From NCBI GenBank assembly GCA_016215145.1, contig JACRLA010000027.1, positions 1 to 5,606 on the forward strand: a DNA stretch of 5,606 nucleotides, given 5' to 3'. The notes under the pieces were generated by a model. The model was given only the letters and a program-made list of their open reading frames with translations, was not told the origin of the DNA and ran no database searches. Source of the DNA: Chloroflexota bacterium (GTDB taxonomy: Bacteria > Chloroflexota > Anaerolineae > Anaerolineales > VGOW01). Below, one piece after another: positions 4,412-5,606 of this stretch; position 1 is the first letter of the stretch, and every line of letters starts with the position of its first letter. The position numbers and the translations under genes were made by a program.

Positions 4412-5384
4412 TCACACCCAACCCATTCCCCTCCGGCAAAATTAATTTTGCGCCATCGTACTTCACGCCGCGATACGGATCGTTTTTGATGAGCAACGGT
4501 CCGTCGAGATCGGCGTAATCGGCGAGAGAGGCGATGTGCGCGGCGGCGGTGACGCCGATGGATGTCTCCACCATGCAGCCGATCATCACTTGCATCCCTA
4601 ATGCCCGCGCGGTGTGAATAGATCGAATCGCTTCGCGGAGTCCCCCACTCTTCATCAGCTTGATCACCACCCCATCCACCGCGCTTGCGTGCGCCGCCAC
4701 GTCACGCGCAACTTTGATCGGTTCATCGGCGAAGATCGGCACGCCGAATTTTTGATCGCGCAACCACTTCAATCCTTCAATATCGCCTTTGGGCAACGGC
4801 TGTTCCACAAAAGCGAGTTTGTATTGCATGAGTCGCGGGATTAAATCTTTCGCCTGTTCACGAGTCCATCCGGCGTTGGCATCCACGCACAACTCGCCGT
4901 CAAATGCTTCGCGGATCGCCCGCACGCATTTTTCATCTTCTGCGCCGCCCACTTTTATTTTGATGATCGGCATCTTGGCATCTTTGGCGCGTTGCGCCAT
5001 CGCTTCGGGTGAATCCATTGCGATGGTGAATGACGTTTGCGGTGCGCGAGACGGATTCAAGCCCAACAAACGGTACAGCGGCTGCCCGAGTCGCTTGCCC
5101 CACAGATCGTGCAAAGCAATATCAATCGAAGCGCGCGCGGCTTGCGAGCCGACGGGCAAAGAATTTAAAACGTCTTCGAGTTGAAATGGATCATCGCTCA
5201 ACGTGATACGCGAGAGATATTCCATGATGCCCTGTTGCGACTCGCCGTGATACGACACTGCCGCCGCTTCGCCCAGTCCTTCGTCAAGGTGGGTGATGAC
5301 GTTGTGCCGCTGGTCGCTTGCGCCGTGCGCGATGCGGAAGGTGGTTTTGAGATCGAGGGTGATGGGTTCGTAGGTGAGGTTCAT
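4401..5384 (-). CDS. Dipeptide epimerase (enolase superfamily, L-Ala-D/L-Glu epimerase-like)
   Basis: The 327-residue product is a muconate-lactonizing-enzyme-subgroup member of the enolase superfamily. The N-terminal capping domain (about 1-115, 'FRIAHG' at 16-21) is followed by the barrel. Key residues are in place: 'KIK' (142-144) with catalytic K144, Mg ligands D168 ('VDAN'), E194 ('FVEQP') and D220 ('FADEP'), and the second catalytic lysine K242 in 'IKLMKSGG' (241-248). The 'DLD' motif (292-294) is the DxD that binds the dipeptide amino group in Ala-Glu epimerase-type enzymes, so dipeptide epimerization, perhaps in peptidoglycan peptide recycling, is the likely role; the exact dipeptide is undecided. 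ATG 5384 is chosen because the open frame upstream to 5435 encodes low-complexity heptamer repeat. No Shine-Dalgarno is seen. A broken copy of its 3' end lies at 2940-3994. Confidence 0.92.
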   Translation of the reverse strand: MNLTYEPITLDLKTTFRIAHGASDQRHNVITHLDEGLGEAAAVSYHGESQQGIMEYLSRITLSDDPFQLEDVLNSLPVGSQAARASIDIALHDLWGKRLGQPLYRLLGLNPSRAPQTSFTIAMDSPEAMAQRAKDAKMPIIKIKVGGAEDEKCVRAIREAFDGELCVDANAGWTREQAKDLIPRLMQYKLAFVEQPLPKGDIEGLKWLRDQKFGVPIFADEPIKVARDVAAHASAVDGVVIKLMKSGGLREAIRSIHTARALGMQVMIGCMVETSIGVTAAAHIASLADYADLDGPLLIKNDPYRGVKYDGAKLILPEGNGLGVTIP

Positions 5385-5385
5385 A

Positions 5386-5427
5386 ATTGGAGATTGGGGA
5401 TTGGAGATTGGATGTTGGATGTTGGAG
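5386..5427. repeat. Six tandem 7-bp repeats directly upstream of the epimerase start
   Basis: On the plus strand the units are ATTGGAG, ATTGGGG, ATTGGAG, ATTGGAT, GTTGGAT and GTTGGAG, without spacers. On the coding strand of the epimerase this is a pyrimidine-rich leader (CTCCAAT units) ending one base before the ATG. It leaves no room for a Shine-Dalgarno. The repeat is in an open frame and could be translated as a 17-residue extension from 5435, but the sequence is low complexity. Confidence 0.8.
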
Positions 5428-5513
5428 AGTCGCACACGCGATAACGGTTGAAGTTCAGAACAATGTTGACTAGCGGATTAGAGCGTAACCCTCAACTACC
5501 ATTGGACTATCAA

Positions 5514-5598
5514 CGTCATTGCGAGTGTTCTTTACGAAGCAATCTCAGACTAAGACCTCGCGGGTTTTAGAAACCCGCGAGGTCTGCCCGCAATGACG
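5514..5598. repeat. Composite REP/MITE-like palindrome
   Basis: Outer arms CGTCATTGCG (5514-5523) and CGCAATGACG (5589-5598) are exact complements. Inside, AGACCTCGCGGGTTT (5553-5567) pairs perfectly with 5571-5585 around a 3-nt loop. The 'GTCATTGCGAG ... GAAGCAATCTC' wording is a widespread intergenic repeat in environmental bacterial genomes. The inner hairpin belongs to the same family as the palindrome at 3007-3068, apparently nested in the larger element. No coding sequence lies between the epimerase start region and the window end. Confidence 0.7.
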
Positions 5599-5606
5599 GA
5601 GTCAGA

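Noticed and set aside
4789..5184. 131-codon plus-strand open frame opposite the epimerase gene
   Set aside because: It is antisense to the barrel domain with intact catalytic motifs; its translation shows no recognisable domain.
5385..5435. Seventeen-residue N-terminal extension of the epimerase from the ATG at 5435
   Set aside because: The extension is encoded by low-complexity heptamer repeat, and the family's first strand begins right at the ATG at 5384.
1..5606. CRISPR array, tRNA or rRNA gene
   Set aside because: No regularly spaced direct repeats of CRISPR size, tRNA cloverleaf elements or rRNA-like segments were seen. The only tandem repeat is the 7-bp array at 5386-5427.

Overview
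The window is a moderately GC-rich bacterial segment with short catabolic and hypothetical genes and palindrome-rich intergenic gaps. The protein types, together with intergenic families built on 'GTCATTGCGAG' ends and 'GACC..CGGGTTTTAGA' hairpins, suggest an environmental member of the Chloroflexota (Anaerolineae-like). This is inference from general resemblance; there is no rRNA or marker gene here to settle it.

Layout. (1) 2-1964, plus strand: the 3' end of an acyl-CoA dehydrogenase, a 145-bp gap with an imperfect A/T-rich inverted repeat, then a complete benzoate-CoA ligase family enzyme. The pair suggests activation of an aromatic or alicyclic acid followed by acyl-CoA oxidation. (2) 2027-2860: an AT-rich accessory gene with an unrecognised N-terminal half and a C-terminal GIY-YIG (T5orf172/MUG113-like) domain. 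(3) 2940-3994: two short, decayed pieces of the 3' end of a dipeptide epimerase gene, in the same order and orientation as in the intact gene further right, but pushed apart by about 0.9 kb. The intervening DNA starts at a 16-bp-armed palindrome, carries a ribbon-helix-helix antitoxin-like gene and a coupled pair of small genes (one basic, one acidic product), and ends at a strong 17-bp-stem terminator. (4) 4031-4411: an NTF2/SnoaL-like protein, convergent with and overlapping (5) 4401-5384, minus strand: an intact enolase-superfamily dipeptide epimerase. (6) 5386-5606: six tandem 7-bp repeats directly upstream of the epimerase start, then a composite REP/MITE-like palindrome near the right edge.

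The most interesting part is 2940-4000. A second copy of the epimerase 3' end appears to have been split by a compact module of three small genes. Both the antitoxin-like gene and the gene after it have promoter-like hexamers placed so that the transcript would begin at the ATG, which predicts leaderless mRNAs. The antitoxin-like protein has a tail of the kind seen in MazE/PemI-type CopG antitoxins, but no MazF/PemK toxin follows it. Whether the basic/acidic pair is a toxin-antitoxin-like unit is a hypothesis.
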